This document shows positions 7,067 through 14,955 of a stretch of 20,376 bases of DNA, in pieces. Source of the stretch: Bacillota bacterium (GTDB lineage Bacteria; Bacillota_I; Bacilli_A; Acholeplasmatales; Acholeplasmataceae); the NCBI GenBank assembly GCA_027620815.1, contig JAQCDH010000010.1, forward strand, positions 1 to 20,376, in the 5' to 3' direction. The position numbers were made by a program, and so were the translations under genes. Below the pieces are notes generated by a model. It was not told the DNA's origin. It saw only the letters and a list, made by a program, of their open reading frames with translations, and ran no database searches. The stretch's first letter is position 1. Every line of letters starts with the position of its first letter.

Positions 7067-7453
7067 TTAACCACGTGGGCGTTTTGGTGGTCGACATCCA
7101 TTATGTGGCACCGGTGTGACGTCTTTAATGGACGAGATTTCAAGTCCTGCAGCTTGAAGCGAACGAATCGCTGCTTCTCTACCTGGACCTGGACCTTTAA
7201 CTTCTACATCAACTTTAATCATTCCGTTGTCTAATGCTGATTTTGCTGCTGCTTCAGCAGACATTTGTGCTGCAAAAGGTGTTGATTTTCTTGATCCTTT
7301 AAATCCAAGTGCACCTGCACTACTCCATGTAACTGCATTACCATTGAGATCTGTAATCATTACAATCGTGTTGTTAAATGTGGTATGAATGTGCGCAACA
7401 CCATGTGGAACATTCTTTTTAACACGTTTTTTTCCTGTACGTTTTTTCGCCAT
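7067..7453 (-). CDS. rpsK: 30S ribosomal protein S11
   Basis: Small-subunit platform protein that contacts the 3' part of 16S rRNA. Its 128 residues contain HIHTTFNNTIVMITDLNGN, the WSSAGALGFKGSRKSTPFAAQ core, and the end motif PHNGCRPPKRPRG. All are family hallmarks. The Trp in TWSSAG is encoded by TGG. A strong AAGGAGG site lies ahead of the ATG, within the 13-base gap after rpsM. Confidence 0.98.
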   Translation of the reverse strand: MAKKRTGKKRVKKNVPHGVAHIHTTFNNTIVMITDLNGNAVTWSSAGALGFKGSRKSTPFAAQMSAEAAAKSALDNGMIKVDVEVKGPGPGREAAIRSLQAAGLEISSIKDVTPVPHNGCRPPKRPRG

Positions 7454-7466
7454 GTTTCATACCTCC

Positions 7467-7832
7467 TTATTTTTTCTTCACGACAGAGCCGGATTTTCTA
7501 CCTTTACGAGTTCTTGAATTGTTACGTGTGTTTTGTCCACGAACAGGAAGACCTCTACGGTGTCTCATCCCTCTGTATGAGCCAATTTCCATTAATCTTT
7601 TAATATTTAAAGTGACTTCTCTACGTAAGTCCCCTTCAGTTTGAAATTTTGCAATTTCTGCACGGATACGGTTAAGTTCTTCTTCAGATAGTGTTTTCAC
7701 ACGTGCATCTTCAGAGACATTCGCATCTTTAAGAACTTGCTGTGATGTTGTTAAACCAATGCCATAAACGTAGGTGAGTGCAATCACGACACGCTTATCA
7801 CGAGGAATATCAACGCCTGCTATTCTAGCCAT
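7467..7832 (-). CDS. rpsM: 30S ribosomal protein S13
   Basis: Small-subunit head protein contacting the P-site tRNA and intersubunit bridges. The 121-residue sequence begins MARIAGVDIPRDKRVVIALTY and has the helix-two-turn-helix region YGIGLTTSQQVL. It ends in the conserved basic tail GSYRGMRHRRGLPVRGQ, NTRNNSRTRKGR. TAGGAGG precedes the ATG. It lies 11 bases after rpmJ. Confidence 0.98.
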   Translation of the reverse strand: MARIAGVDIPRDKRVVIALTYVYGIGLTTSQQVLKDANVSEDARVKTLSEEELNRIRAEIAKFQTEGDLRREVTLNIKRLMEIGSYRGMRHRRGLPVRGQNTRNNSRTRKGRKSGSVVKKK

Positions 7833-7843
7833 GTTTCCTCCTA

Positions 7844-7960
7844 TTAACCTTGTCTTTGGTTATGTCTTTTTACTTTTTTATTAATGACGTAAACTTTACC
7901 TTTACGTCTAACGATAATATCGTCTTCACTTCTTTTTTTCACGGATGCTCTAACTTTCAT
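7844..7960 (-). CDS. rpmJ: 50S ribosomal protein L36, cysteine-free type
   Basis: The 38-codon gene was found by direct translation in the gap between infA and rpsM. The protein starts MKVRASVKKRSEDD and continues IIVRRKGKVYVINKKVKRHNQRQG. The RRKGKV-Y-VI core and the MKVRxSVK start identify L36. The usual zinc ligands C11, C14 and C27 are replaced by S11, D14 and N27, and only the histidine (H33) remains, so this is the zinc-independent form. AAAGGAGG lies 7 bases before the ATG. Its position between infA and rpsM is the conserved one. Confidence 0.95.
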   Translation of the reverse strand: MKVRASVKKRSEDDIIVRRKGKVYVINKKVKRHNQRQG

Positions 7961-7974
7961 GTGGAATCCTCCTT

Positions 7975-8196
7975 TTATCTTTTACGATATGTGATTCTGC
8001 CTCGAGTGAGATCATATGGTGACAATTCTACTGTTACTTTGTCACCAGGTAAAATGCGTATGTTGTGGATGCGGATTTTACCAGATACATGGGCGATCAC
8101 AATATGTCCATTTTGAACAAGTTCGACTTTGAATTTTGTGTTCGGTAATATTTCGATGACTTTTGCTTCTACTTCAATGACATCATCTTTTGCCAT
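7975..8196 (-). CDS. infA: Translation initiation factor IF-1
   Basis: Binds the 30S A-site during initiation. The 73 residues form the single OB-fold of the family: MAKDDVIEVEAKVIEILPN, then FKVELVQNGHIVIAHVSGK, IRIHNIRILPGDKVTVELSP and YDLTRGRITYRKR. The length is typical (72-73). An AAAGGAG site overlaps the end of map, and the ATG is only 4 bases after the map stop. Confidence 0.98.
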   Translation of the reverse strand: MAKDDVIEVEAKVIEILPNTKFKVELVQNGHIVIAHVSGKIRIHNIRILPGDKVTVELSPYDLTRGRITYRKR

Positions 8197-8200
8197 AGAT

Positions 8201-8956
8201 TCACTCCTTTAGTGTGGTCATGATTTCACAACCATCTTCTGTGATTAAGACCATATGCTCAAAGTGTGCACTTAAGCGTTTGTCTTTTGTCACAACCGTC
8301 CAACCATCTTTTAAGACTTGGACATCTTTTGTTCCTAGATTAACCATTGGTTCAATACAAATTGTCATTCCTGGTTTAAGTTTTGGACCTTGATTTTTTG
8401 GTCCGTAATTCAGTACTTGAGGTTCTTCATGCAACTCTTTACCAATGCCATGACCTGTAAATGTTTCTACAATACCATAACCGTATGGTTTGATAAACGT
8501 TTCTATCGCGTGACCAATATTTGAAACATAATTGCCTGGTTTTGCTTCTTCTATTCCGATATATAATGCTTTTTCAGTGATTTCAAGTAATTGTTTGGCT
8601 TCACTTGAAATGTTTCCAACAGCATATGTAAAGGCTGAATCCGCATGATAACCTTTGACATTGACACCAATATCAATACTAATGATATCGCCTTCGTTTA
8701 AAATGATTTTACTTGAAGGAATACCATGAATCACAACTTCGTTGACAGACGTACAAATCGATTTAGGATACCCTTCATAATCTTTGAAAGAGGGAATCCC
8801 TCCTAAAGACCTAATGACTGTATCGGCATGTTGATCAAGCGCTTCTGTTGAAATCCCTGGTTGAATCATCTTAAAAAGCGCTTGTCTTGCCTGTACTAAA
8901 ATTTGACTTGCTTGTTGCATGAGTTTGATTTCACGAGCGGATTTAATCGTAATCAT
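8201..8956 (-). CDS. map: Methionine aminopeptidase, type I
   Basis: Removes the initiator methionine from nascent proteins; a metalloprotease of the pita-bread fold. The 251-residue protein shows all five metal ligands: D95 (SIDIG), D106 (YHADSA), H169 (FTGHGIG), E202 (CIEPMV) and E233 (AHFEHMV), plus the substrate-site H77 (VIHGIP). There is no N-terminal zinc-finger or linker extension, so it is the short type Ia form. Its ATG overlaps the adk stop as ATGA. Only a weak ribosome binding site (GTGA) can be seen, so translation is probably coupled to adk. Confidence 0.97.
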   Translation of the reverse strand: MITIKSAREIKLMQQASQILVQARQALFKMIQPGISTEALDQHADTVIRSLGGIPSFKDYEGYPKSICTSVNEVVIHGIPSSKIILNEGDIISIDIGVNVKGYHADSAFTYAVGNISSEAKQLLEITEKALYIGIEEAKPGNYVSNIGHAIETFIKPYGYGIVETFTGHGIGKELHEEPQVLNYGPKNQGPKLKPGMTICIEPMVNLGTKDVQVLKDGWTVVTKDKRLSAHFEHMVLITEDGCEIMTTLKE

Positions 8957-9594
8957 ACAATCACGTTCATCACTTTATCATGTGTTTCTTCGATATTACC
9001 ATTGCCATCAATCGCATGAAATGCTTGAAGATCTTTATAATATTCGATAATCGGTGCGGTCACGTCATGATAAATATGTAGTCTTTTTCTTACGGTATCT
9101 TCCATATCATCTTTACGTTGATACAGTTCACCGTGACATGCATCACAGATGCCTTCTACTTTTGGTTTTTTATATTGAATATGATAGACGTTCCCACATG
9201 ACTTACATACGCGTCTTCCAGCAATTCGTGCCGAGAGTAAATCCACATCTGCGTCAATGTATAAAATCGCATCCATATGTTCACCTCTTGAATTTAAAAA
9301 TTCATCAAGTGCTTTGGCTTGTACGATATTTCTTGGATAGCCATCAAATAAAAAACCTTGTTGCGCATCTTTTTCAAGTAACCGTTCTTTGACCATTTTA
9401 TTGGTTAAATCATCTGGTACAAGTTCGCCTCTGTTGATGTGTGCTTTCGCGATTTTTGCAAGTTCAGTCTCTTCATCAAACATCGCACGAAACAAGTCAC
9501 CAGTTGAAATATGTGGTATATGAAATAGTGATGCTAAGCGTTTTGCTTCAGTCCCTTTTCCAACGCCTGGAGGACCAATTAGAATAATATTCAT
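8953..9594 (-). CDS. adk: Adenylate kinase, zinc-lid type
   Basis: Interconverts ATP + AMP and 2 ADP. The P-loop GPPGVGKGT is at residues 7-15, the AMP-site segment is HISTGDLFR, and DGYPRN is at 84-89. The lid at about 126-160 keeps four cysteines, C130-x2-C133 and C150-x2-C153, a structural zinc site usual in Gram-positive enzymes. Length is 213. The ATG lies 8 bases after the secY stop. No Shine-Dalgarno sequence is visible in the T-rich stretch ahead of it, unlike nearly all other genes of the operon; coupling to secY translation is likely. Confidence 0.97.
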   Translation of the reverse strand: MNIILIGPPGVGKGTEAKRLASLFHIPHISTGDLFRAMFDEETELAKIAKAHINRGELVPDDLTNKMVKERLLEKDAQQGFLFDGYPRNIVQAKALDEFLNSRGEHMDAILYIDADVDLLSARIAGRRVCKSCGNVYHIQYKKPKVEGICDACHGELYQRKDDMEDTVRKRLHIYHDVTAPIIEYYKDLQAFHAIDGNGNIEETHDKVMNVIV

Positions 9595-9602
9595 AGAATC
9601 AA

Positions 9603-10922
9603 TTATTCAAAAATACCGGTATATGATTCTTGTTTTGCATCTGTTTCAAGTTGTTCTGTTGTTTGAACAGCAACCCCTACAATAATGAGTAAGCTTGTTC
9701 CACCTAACGTAATCACAGATGCCTCTGTTGCATTAAATCCAAATACAATGGATGTTAAGATTGGCATAATTGATAAAATGACTAAGTAAGCTGTCCCAAT
9801 CACTGTAATCTTAAATAATAATTTTGCAACATAATCTTTTGTATCTTCACCAGGTCTTACCCCAGGAATGTAAGCATTCCCTTTTGATAAGTTTTCTGCA
9901 ATCTTATTTGGGTTCACCATTAAGAAGGCATAGAAGAATGAGAAGACAACAATCAGTAAGACGTATAAGATAAAGCCTATTGGTTCTTGATATCCGAAGA
10001 TTGCTTGTATCCAACCGACAATTCCACCGCTACTTGTTGTTCCTGAAAGTCCAACAATCGTTAATGGAATACTTAAGATGGTTTGAGCAAAGATGACTGG
10101 AATCACACCAGAACTATTGATTTTCATCGGAATATTAGAATCTGATTTCCCTTGACGGTTCGCATATTGAACAGGAATTTTACGAGTTGCTGCTTGCATA
10201 TACACAACACCAAGTAATACACCAACATAAATTAAGATGATTAAGATAAACCAAACATAATTTAAGAATGTTTCATTGACTGGAGATTCAATATATTTAC
10301 TCCATAATGTTGTCCACATGGAAGGTAAACTTGTGACAATCCCTGCAACAATTAAAATTGAGGTTCCGTTTCCAATGCCTTTTTTAGTAATGAGATCTGC
10401 AAAGAAAATCGCGATTGCGGTTCCACCTGCAATGACAAGTGCCATATAAATGTAGAATACAAATCTGAAATCTGTAATGACAGATGCTTCGATACTTGGA
10501 ATGAACACACTACCGTTCACTGAAATTCCTAATATTAATGCAAACCCTTGAATAAAGGCAAGACCAACTGCAATATAACGTGTCACTTGATTTAAACGAC
10601 GTTTACCAGTTTCACCTTGTTCACTCCACTCTTTAAAAGAAGGAATGACCATTTGAAGTAACTGGATGGCAATTGATGCCGTAATATAAGGGGAAATCCC
10701 TAAAGCAAGAATGGAGAAACGTTCTAATGCTTGTCCTGAAAAGTTATTAAGGATAGCAATAAAACTCCCACTTGAATTTATGAAACGTGTAATTTGATCG
10801 GTATCAAATAATGGAATGGTAACATAACTAAGAAGTCTTACCGCAAGTAAAATACCTAGGGTAAAAAGCAATCTTAGCATGACTTTCCTATTGCTTAGAA
10901 TACTTAAAATTCTTGTCCACAC
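9603..10922 (-). CDS. secY: Protein translocase channel subunit SecY
   Basis: Pore-forming membrane subunit of the Sec translocon, through which the lipoprotein nuclease encoded nearby would be exported. The 439 residues give about ten hydrophobic spans. Conserved segments are ALGISPYITASIAIQLLQ (TM2, about 73-90), GETGKRRLNQVTRY (103-116), KKGIGNGTSILI and VRPGEDTKDYV. The start codon is GTG, one base after the rplO stop; GAGGTGA lies about 6 bases upstream, inside the end of rplO, which supports this start over any downstream ATG. Confidence 0.98.
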   Translation of the reverse strand: MWTRILSILSNRKVMLRLLFTLGILLAVRLLSYVTIPLFDTDQITRFINSSGSFIAILNNFSGQALERFSILALGISPYITASIAIQLLQMVIPSFKEWSEQGETGKRRLNQVTRYIAVGLAFIQGFALILGISVNGSVFIPSIEASVITDFRFVFYIYMALVIAGGTAIAIFFADLITKKGIGNGTSILIVAGIVTSLPSMWTTLWSKYIESPVNETFLNYVWFILIILIYVGVLLGVVYMQAATRKIPVQYANRQGKSDSNIPMKINSSGVIPVIFAQTILSIPLTIVGLSGTTSSGGIVGWIQAIFGYQEPIGFILYVLLIVVFSFFYAFLMVNPNKIAENLSKGNAYIPGVRPGEDTKDYVAKLLFKITVIGTAYLVILSIMPILTSIVFGFNATEASVITLGGTSLLIIVGVAVQTTEQLETDAKQESYTGIFE

Positions 10923-10923
10923 C

Positions 10924-11361
10924 TTAAATCACCTCGACGGTTCCACCAGCTTTTATAATCGCTTCTTCAGCTGATTTTGAAAATTTATGAGCTTTCACCG
11001 TAAGTGCTTTTTCAAGTTGACCATTTCCTAAAATTTTAACACCTGATAACACTTTTTTAATGACGTTACGTCCTAATAGTGTTTCTGGAGAAACAACATC
11101 CCCTGCAGAAAATGCATTTAAATCCTCTAAATTGATGATGGCATAATCTTTACGGTTCACGTTTTTAAAACCACGTTTTGGTAAACGTTGGAATAATGGT
11201 AATTGTCCACCCTCAAAGCCTGGGCGTACGCCACCACCTGAACGTGCATTTTGACCTTTATCACCTTTACCAGAAGTTTTTCCTGTACCGCTTCCTGGTC
11301 CACGTCCTAAACGCTTGCGCGGACGACGAGATCCTGGTGTTGGTTGAAGTGTATTTAACAT
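10924..11361 (-). CDS. rplO: 50S ribosomal protein L15
   Basis: Late-assembling large-subunit protein. The 145 residues open with the Gly/Arg-rich extension typical of L15 (TPGSRRPRKRLGRGPGSGTG, then KTSGKGDKGQNARSGGGVRP). The globular part has GFEGGQLPLFQRLPKRGFKN and ends in HKFSKSAEEAIIKAGGTVEVI. AAGGAGG lies 7 bases upstream, overlapping the rpmD stop region. Confidence 0.98.
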   Translation of the reverse strand: MLNTLQPTPGSRRPRKRLGRGPGSGTGKTSGKGDKGQNARSGGGVRPGFEGGQLPLFQRLPKRGFKNVNRKDYAIINLEDLNAFSAGDVVSPETLLGRNVIKKVLSGVKILGNGQLEKALTVKAHKFSKSAEEAIIKAGGTVEVI

Positions 11362-11372
11362 GGTATGCCTCC

Positions 11373-11552
11373 TTATACTTCTTCCACACGTACGAGGTGT
11401 GAAATGGTATCAATCATCCCTTGAATTTGAGGGCTGACTTCTTTGGTTACTGCTGAATGGAGTTTTCTTAAACCAAGTGCATGTGCCGTTTTCACTTGAT
11501 TTGGTTTTCTTCCAATTAAACTTCTTGTAAGCGTGATGGTAACTTTTTTCAT
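11373..11552 (-). CDS. rpmD: 50S ribosomal protein L30
   Basis: The 59-codon gene was found by direct translation between rpsE and rplO. The protein starts MKKVTITLTRSLIGRKPNQV and contains KTAHALGLRKLHSAV, the family's 'T..aLGLrk....v' motif, and ends HLVRVEEV. The ATG overlaps the rpsE TGA stop as ATGA. Some Mycoplasma genomes lack L30; its presence here argues for a less reduced lineage. Confidence 0.95.
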   Translation of the reverse strand: MKKVTITLTRSLIGRKPNQVKTAHALGLRKLHSAVTKEVSPQIQGMIDTISHLVRVEEV

Positions 11553-12052
11553 GATACCCTCGAAAGATCAACACCACGTAGTTTAGCAACTTGTTCTGGT
11601 GTTCTAAGTTCTTTAAGACCAGCAAAGGTTGCACGTAACATGTTAATTGGTGTCGATGTTCCAATTGATTTAGATAAAATATCGCGTACACCAGCGAGTT
11701 CAAATACGGCACGAACAGCCCCACCAGCGATAATTCCTGTACCTTCTGAAGCAGGTTTTAAAAATACACGGCCTGCACCGAAGTGTCCAGTGATTTCATG
11801 TGGAATGGTTGAGTGTACAGTTGGAACAAAAATCATATTATTTTTAGCAGATTCAATCGCTTTTTTAATTGCATCTGGAACTTCTTGGGCTTTACCAGTT
11901 CCAAATCCAACGCGTCCTTTTTTATCACCAATGACAACAATCGCTGCAAAGCGGAAACGACGTCCACCTTTTACAACTTTTGTGACACGGTTAATTGCGA
12001 CAACGCGTTCTTCAAATTGTTTTTCTTGAGTTTCTCTTCTATCTCTAGCCAT
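11549..12052 (-). CDS. rpsE: 30S ribosomal protein S5
   Basis: Small-subunit accuracy and helicase-region protein. The 167 residues contain the double-stranded-RNA-binding-like N-terminal domain (EERVVAINRVTKVVKGGRRF, RFAAIVVIGDKKGRVGFG) and the C-terminal domain with GTGIIAGGAVRAVFELAG and the STPINMLRAT segment. AAGGAG precedes the ATG in the 11-base gap after rplR. It ends with TGA, inside the start of rpmD. Confidence 0.98.
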   Translation of the reverse strand: MARDRRETQEKQFEERVVAINRVTKVVKGGRRFRFAAIVVIGDKKGRVGFGTGKAQEVPDAIKKAIESAKNNMIFVPTVHSTIPHEITGHFGAGRVFLKPASEGTGIIAGGAVRAVFELAGVRDILSKSIGTSTPINMLRATFAGLKELRTPEQVAKLRGVDLSRVS

Positions 12053-12063
12053 ATCGATTCTCC

Positions 12064-12417
12064 TTAAAATACCAGGCCGGCTTCACGTGCAGCATCTGCT
12101 AGCACTTGAATACGTCCATGATATAAATATCCACTACGGTCAAAAACAACTGAAGTAATCCCTTTTGCTTTTGCTTTTTCAGCAATGGTTTGCCCAACTT
12201 TTTTTGCAGTTTCTTTGCTATTTGAAGTAAGTCCCAAATCTTGACTACGTACAGCAAGTAATGTTAATTGATTTAAATCATCCACGAGTTGTACATAATA
12301 CCCTTTATTAGAGCGATATACACTTAAACGAGGACGTGTTTCTGTACCAGTAATCGTTTGACGCATACGTATGTGACGTTTTTGTCTCATGACATTTCTT
12401 GATAATTTCTTGATCAT
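12064..12417 (-). CDS. rplR: 50S ribosomal protein L18
   Basis: 5S rRNA-binding protein of the central protuberance. The 117 residues match the family: RHIRMRQTITGTETRPRLSV, YRSNKGYYVQLVDD, then VFDRSGYLYHGRIQVLADAA and the terminal REAGLVF. It sits 14 bases after rplF with an AGGAGG-like site. Confidence 0.97.
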   Translation of the reverse strand: MIKKLSRNVMRQKRHIRMRQTITGTETRPRLSVYRSNKGYYVQLVDDLNQLTLLAVRSQDLGLTSNSKETAKKVGQTIAEKAKAKGITSVVFDRSGYLYHGRIQVLADAAREAGLVF

Positions 12418-12431
12418 CTTCTATATCCTCC

Positions 12432-12971
12432 TTAAGACGCTGTCTTACCGGCTTTACGAGGCACATATTCATCCACGTAACGAATCCCTTTACCTAGATA
12501 AGGTTCTGGTTTACGTACAGCACGAATTTGCGCAGCGAATTGACCAACAGCTTGTTTGTCAATGCCTAAGACGGTAACTTCGGTATTTTTAGGAATATCC
12601 ACTGATAATCCTTTTGGAATTTCAAGTTCAACGTTATGAGAATATCCCATTTGAAGAACCACTGTATTTCCTGATAATGAGGCACGGTAACCGACCCCTT
12701 TAATTTCTAATGCTTTTTTAAAGCCTTCACTAACACCTGTGACCATATTTTGTAATAAAGCACGTGATGTTCCATGAATTTTTCTTGAAAAGATTTCGTT
12801 ATTAGGACGTGAGACAGTTAGTAAATTTCCATCTAATGCAAACGTTAGTGTTTCATTAAATTGAAATGATAACTCACCTTTTTGACCTTTAACAACAATA
12901 AGGTTGTTTGGTTGAATGGTCACTGTCACGTCTGCTGGAACAACGATTTGTTTATTTCCTACTCTTGACAT
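12432..12971 (-). CDS. rplF: 50S ribosomal protein L6
   Basis: Large-subunit protein near the sarcin-ricin loop and the factor-binding site. Its 179 residues comprise two similar domains. It starts SRVGNKQIVVPADVTV and has the C-terminal signature PEPYLGKGIRYVDEYVPRKA. GGAGGG lies 5 bases before the ATG, and the gap to rpsH is 9 bases. Confidence 0.98.
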   Translation of the reverse strand: MSRVGNKQIVVPADVTVTIQPNNLIVVKGQKGELSFQFNETLTFALDGNLLTVSRPNNEIFSRKIHGTSRALLQNMVTGVSEGFKKALEIKGVGYRASLSGNTVVLQMGYSHNVELEIPKGLSVDIPKNTEVTVLGIDKQAVGQFAAQIRAVRKPEPYLGKGIRYVDEYVPRKAGKTAS

Positions 12972-12980
12972 AGTACCCTC

Positions 12981-13379
12981 CTACCAAACATAGGCGATTA
13001 ACTCGCCACCGACATTAGCTTCTCTTGCATCACGATCAGTTAATACACCTTTTGATGTAGAAACGATTGCAATCCCTAGTCCATTTAACACACGTGGTAA
13101 ATCATTGTGTTGAACATAGACGCGAAGGCCGGGTTTCGATATCCTTTTAATTCCTTTGATGACGCGTTCTTTACCTGGTGTATATTTAAGAGTAACAACA
13201 AGTTTCCCTTGAACACCTGATTTGACAAGTTGAAAGTCGATGATGAATCCTTCTTGTTTTAAAACAGTTAAAATATCTGTTTTTGTACGAGATGCTGGAA
13301 TTTCAACTTTTTCATGACGCATTCTATTAGCGTTACGGATACGCGTTAGCATATCTGCAATTGGATCAGTCATACCCAT
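12981..13379 (-). CDS. rpsH: 30S ribosomal protein S8
   Basis: Primary 16S rRNA-binding protein; in other bacteria it also binds spc-operon mRNA as a translational repressor, but no such target was identified here. The 132 residues start GMTDPIADMLTRIRNANRMR, and the C-terminal signature is GIAIVSTSKGVLTDRDAREA followed by GGELIAYVW. A second in-frame ATG (codon 3) is possible, but the first fits the GGAGG spacing. Confidence 0.98.
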   Translation of the reverse strand: MGMTDPIADMLTRIRNANRMRHEKVEIPASRTKTDILTVLKQEGFIIDFQLVKSGVQGKLVVTLKYTPGKERVIKGIKRISKPGLRVYVQHNDLPRVLNGLGIAIVSTSKGVLTDRDAREANVGGELIAYVW

Positions 13380-13394
13380 GATATTTCCTCCTTC

Positions 13395-13664
13395 TTACCA
13401 GCTCGCCTTTTTGACGCCTGGGAGTTCACCTTTGTGTGCTAAGTCTCTAAACTTAATACGCGATAAGCCGAACTTTCTCATATAACCGCGTGGACGACCA
13501 TCGATCGAATCACGGTTTCTTACACGTGTTGCACTTGCGTTACGTGGTAATTTTGATAATCCTTCATAATCACCTTTTTCACGAAGTTCACGCACTTTAT
13601 CTTGGTAACGTAGAACGATTTCAAGACGTTTTTCATTTTTAACAATTTTTGATTTTTTTGCCAT
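13395..13664 (-). CDS. rpsN: 30S ribosomal protein S14, long cysteine-free type
   Basis: Small-subunit head protein. The 89 residues contain no cysteine at all, and the C-terminal half has RNRDSIDGRPRGYMRKFGLS, RIKFRDLAHKGELPGVKKASW. This is the long zinc-free form. In Bacillus and many relatives the gene at this operon position encodes the 61-residue zinc-ribbon form, with the long form encoded elsewhere. GGAGG lies 5 bases before the ATG. Confidence 0.97.
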   Translation of the reverse strand: MAKKSKIVKNEKRLEIVLRYQDKVRELREKGDYEGLSKLPRNASATRVRNRDSIDGRPRGYMRKFGLSRIKFRDLAHKGELPGVKKASW

Positions 13665-13673
13665 GATTTCCTC

Positions 13674-14213
13674 CTACTTCTTAAACGGCATGCCGAATGC
13701 TTGTAGCAAGGCACGACCTTCTTGGTCTGTTTTCGCGGTGGTAACAATCACAATGTCCATCCCACGAATTTTTTTAACTTTGTCAAGATTGACTTCTGGG
13801 AAAATGATTTGTTCTTTAATACCGACTGTATAATTTCCACGTCCATCGAATGCGTCTTTAGAGATGCCTCTAAAGTCACGAACACGAGGAAGTGCAATCC
13901 CAATCAATTTTTCTAAGAAGTAATACATTTTATCGCCACGTAATGTGACTTTTGCACCAATTGGCATCCCTTCACGTAGTTTGAAGTTAGAAATTGATTT
14001 TTTAGCTTTCGTCACAACAGGTTTTTGTCCAGTGAGTGCTTGTAATTCTTCAACAGCATCATCTAACGCTTTCGTGTTAAATACAGCATCACCAATACCC
14101 ATATTGACAACAATTTTATCAACTTTTGGAACTTCCATGATTGAGTCATAAGAGAAAGCTTTCATAAGTTCAGGTTTAATTGTTTCTAAATAGCGTTGTT
14201 TAATTGTTTGCAT
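13674..14213 (-). CDS. rplE: 50S ribosomal protein L5
   Basis: 5S rRNA-binding protein that contacts P-site tRNA. The 179-residue sequence has IMEVPKVDKIVVNMGIGDAV, LTGQKPVVTKAKKSISNFKL, REGMPIGAKVTLRGDKMY, PRVRDFRGISKDAFDGRGNY and the terminal ALLQAFGMPFKK, all typical of L5. A GAGGG site precedes the ATG in the 9-base gap after rplX. Confidence 0.98.
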   Translation of the reverse strand: MQTIKQRYLETIKPELMKAFSYDSIMEVPKVDKIVVNMGIGDAVFNTKALDDAVEELQALTGQKPVVTKAKKSISNFKLREGMPIGAKVTLRGDKMYYFLEKLIGIALPRVRDFRGISKDAFDGRGNYTVGIKEQIIFPEVNLDKVKKIRGMDIVIVTTAKTDQEGRALLQAFGMPFKK

Positions 14214-14222
14214 AATTTACCC

Positions 14223-14567
14223 TCACTTATCAAGTTGCGTATCTGATTTTCTTGAGAAACGCACTTTCTTTCCGTCTACAACTTTAAGATAGACACGTGT
14301 TGGTTGGTTCGTTTTAGGATCCAACACTGCAACATTTGATGCATCAATTGGAGCTTCAACTTCAAGGATGCCACCTTTGTCGTTTTGTTGTTTTGGACGT
14401 TGATGTTTTTTAACAATGTTCACGCCTTCAACTAAAACTCGGTTGGTTCTTGGATACACTTTAATGACACGTCCGGTTGTTCTTGTTTTTACACCTTTTT
14501 TATCAGTTGTAAATTGATCACGTCCGGCAATGACTGCGACTGTGTCGCCTGCTTTAATTTGCATCAT
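14223..14567 (-). CDS. rplX: 50S ribosomal protein L24
   Basis: Assembly-initiator protein of the large subunit. The 114 residues contain the KOW motif (IKAGDTVAVIAGRD, TTGRVIKVYPRTNRVLVEGV), then NIVKKHQRPKQQNDKGGILE. Two adjacent ATGs occur. The second (codon 2) lies 7 bases from GGAGG and the first only 4, so the protein may really begin MQIKAGD. Confidence 0.97.
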   Translation of the reverse strand: MMQIKAGDTVAVIAGRDQFTTDKKGVKTRTTGRVIKVYPRTNRVLVEGVNIVKKHQRPKQQNDKGGILEVEAPIDASNVAVLDPKTNQPTRVYLKVVDGKKVRFSRKSDTQLDK

Positions 14568-14576
14568 CCATCCTCC

Positions 14577-14945
14577 TTATAATACTTCTGGTGCTAGAGA
14601 GACAATCTTCATAAAGTTTTTATCTCTTAATTCTCTAGCAACTGGACCAAAAATACGGGTCCCTCTTGGATTTAAATCTTCTTTGATAATGACGGCTGCA
14701 TTTTCATCAAATTTGATGAGTGAACCATCTTTACGACGTAAGCCGTGTTTTGTTCTTACAATCACTGCTTTGACAACTTCACCTTTTTTAACAATACCAG
14801 CAGGTTGAGCTTTTTTAACAGTTACAACAACGACATCACCAATATTTGCATAACGACGTCTTGTTCCACCTAATACTTTAATTACTAAGACTTCTTTCGC
14901 ACCTGAATTATCAGCAACGAGCAATCTTGATTCTTGTTGTATCAT
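14577..14945 (-). CDS. rplN: 50S ribosomal protein L14
   Basis: Large-subunit interface protein. The 122 residues begin MIQQESRLLVADNSGAKEVL and include GDVVVVTVKKAQPAGIVKKG, VVKAVIVRTKHGLRRKDGS and the end motif RGTRIFGPVARELRDKNFMK. This is a near-canonical sequence of the family's usual length. AAGGAG lies 7 bases before the ATG. Confidence 0.98.
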   Translation of the reverse strand: MIQQESRLLVADNSGAKEVLVIKVLGGTRRRYANIGDVVVVTVKKAQPAGIVKKGEVVKAVIVRTKHGLRRKDGSLIKFDENAAVIIKEDLNPRGTRIFGPVARELRDKNFMKIVSLAPEVL

Positions 14946-14955
14946 ATGTGGCTCC

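Noticed and set aside
11410..11724. Open frame of 104 codons on the minus strand overlapping rpmD and rpsE
   Set aside because: It is an out-of-frame shadow across two clearly recognised ribosomal protein genes and has no family likeness.
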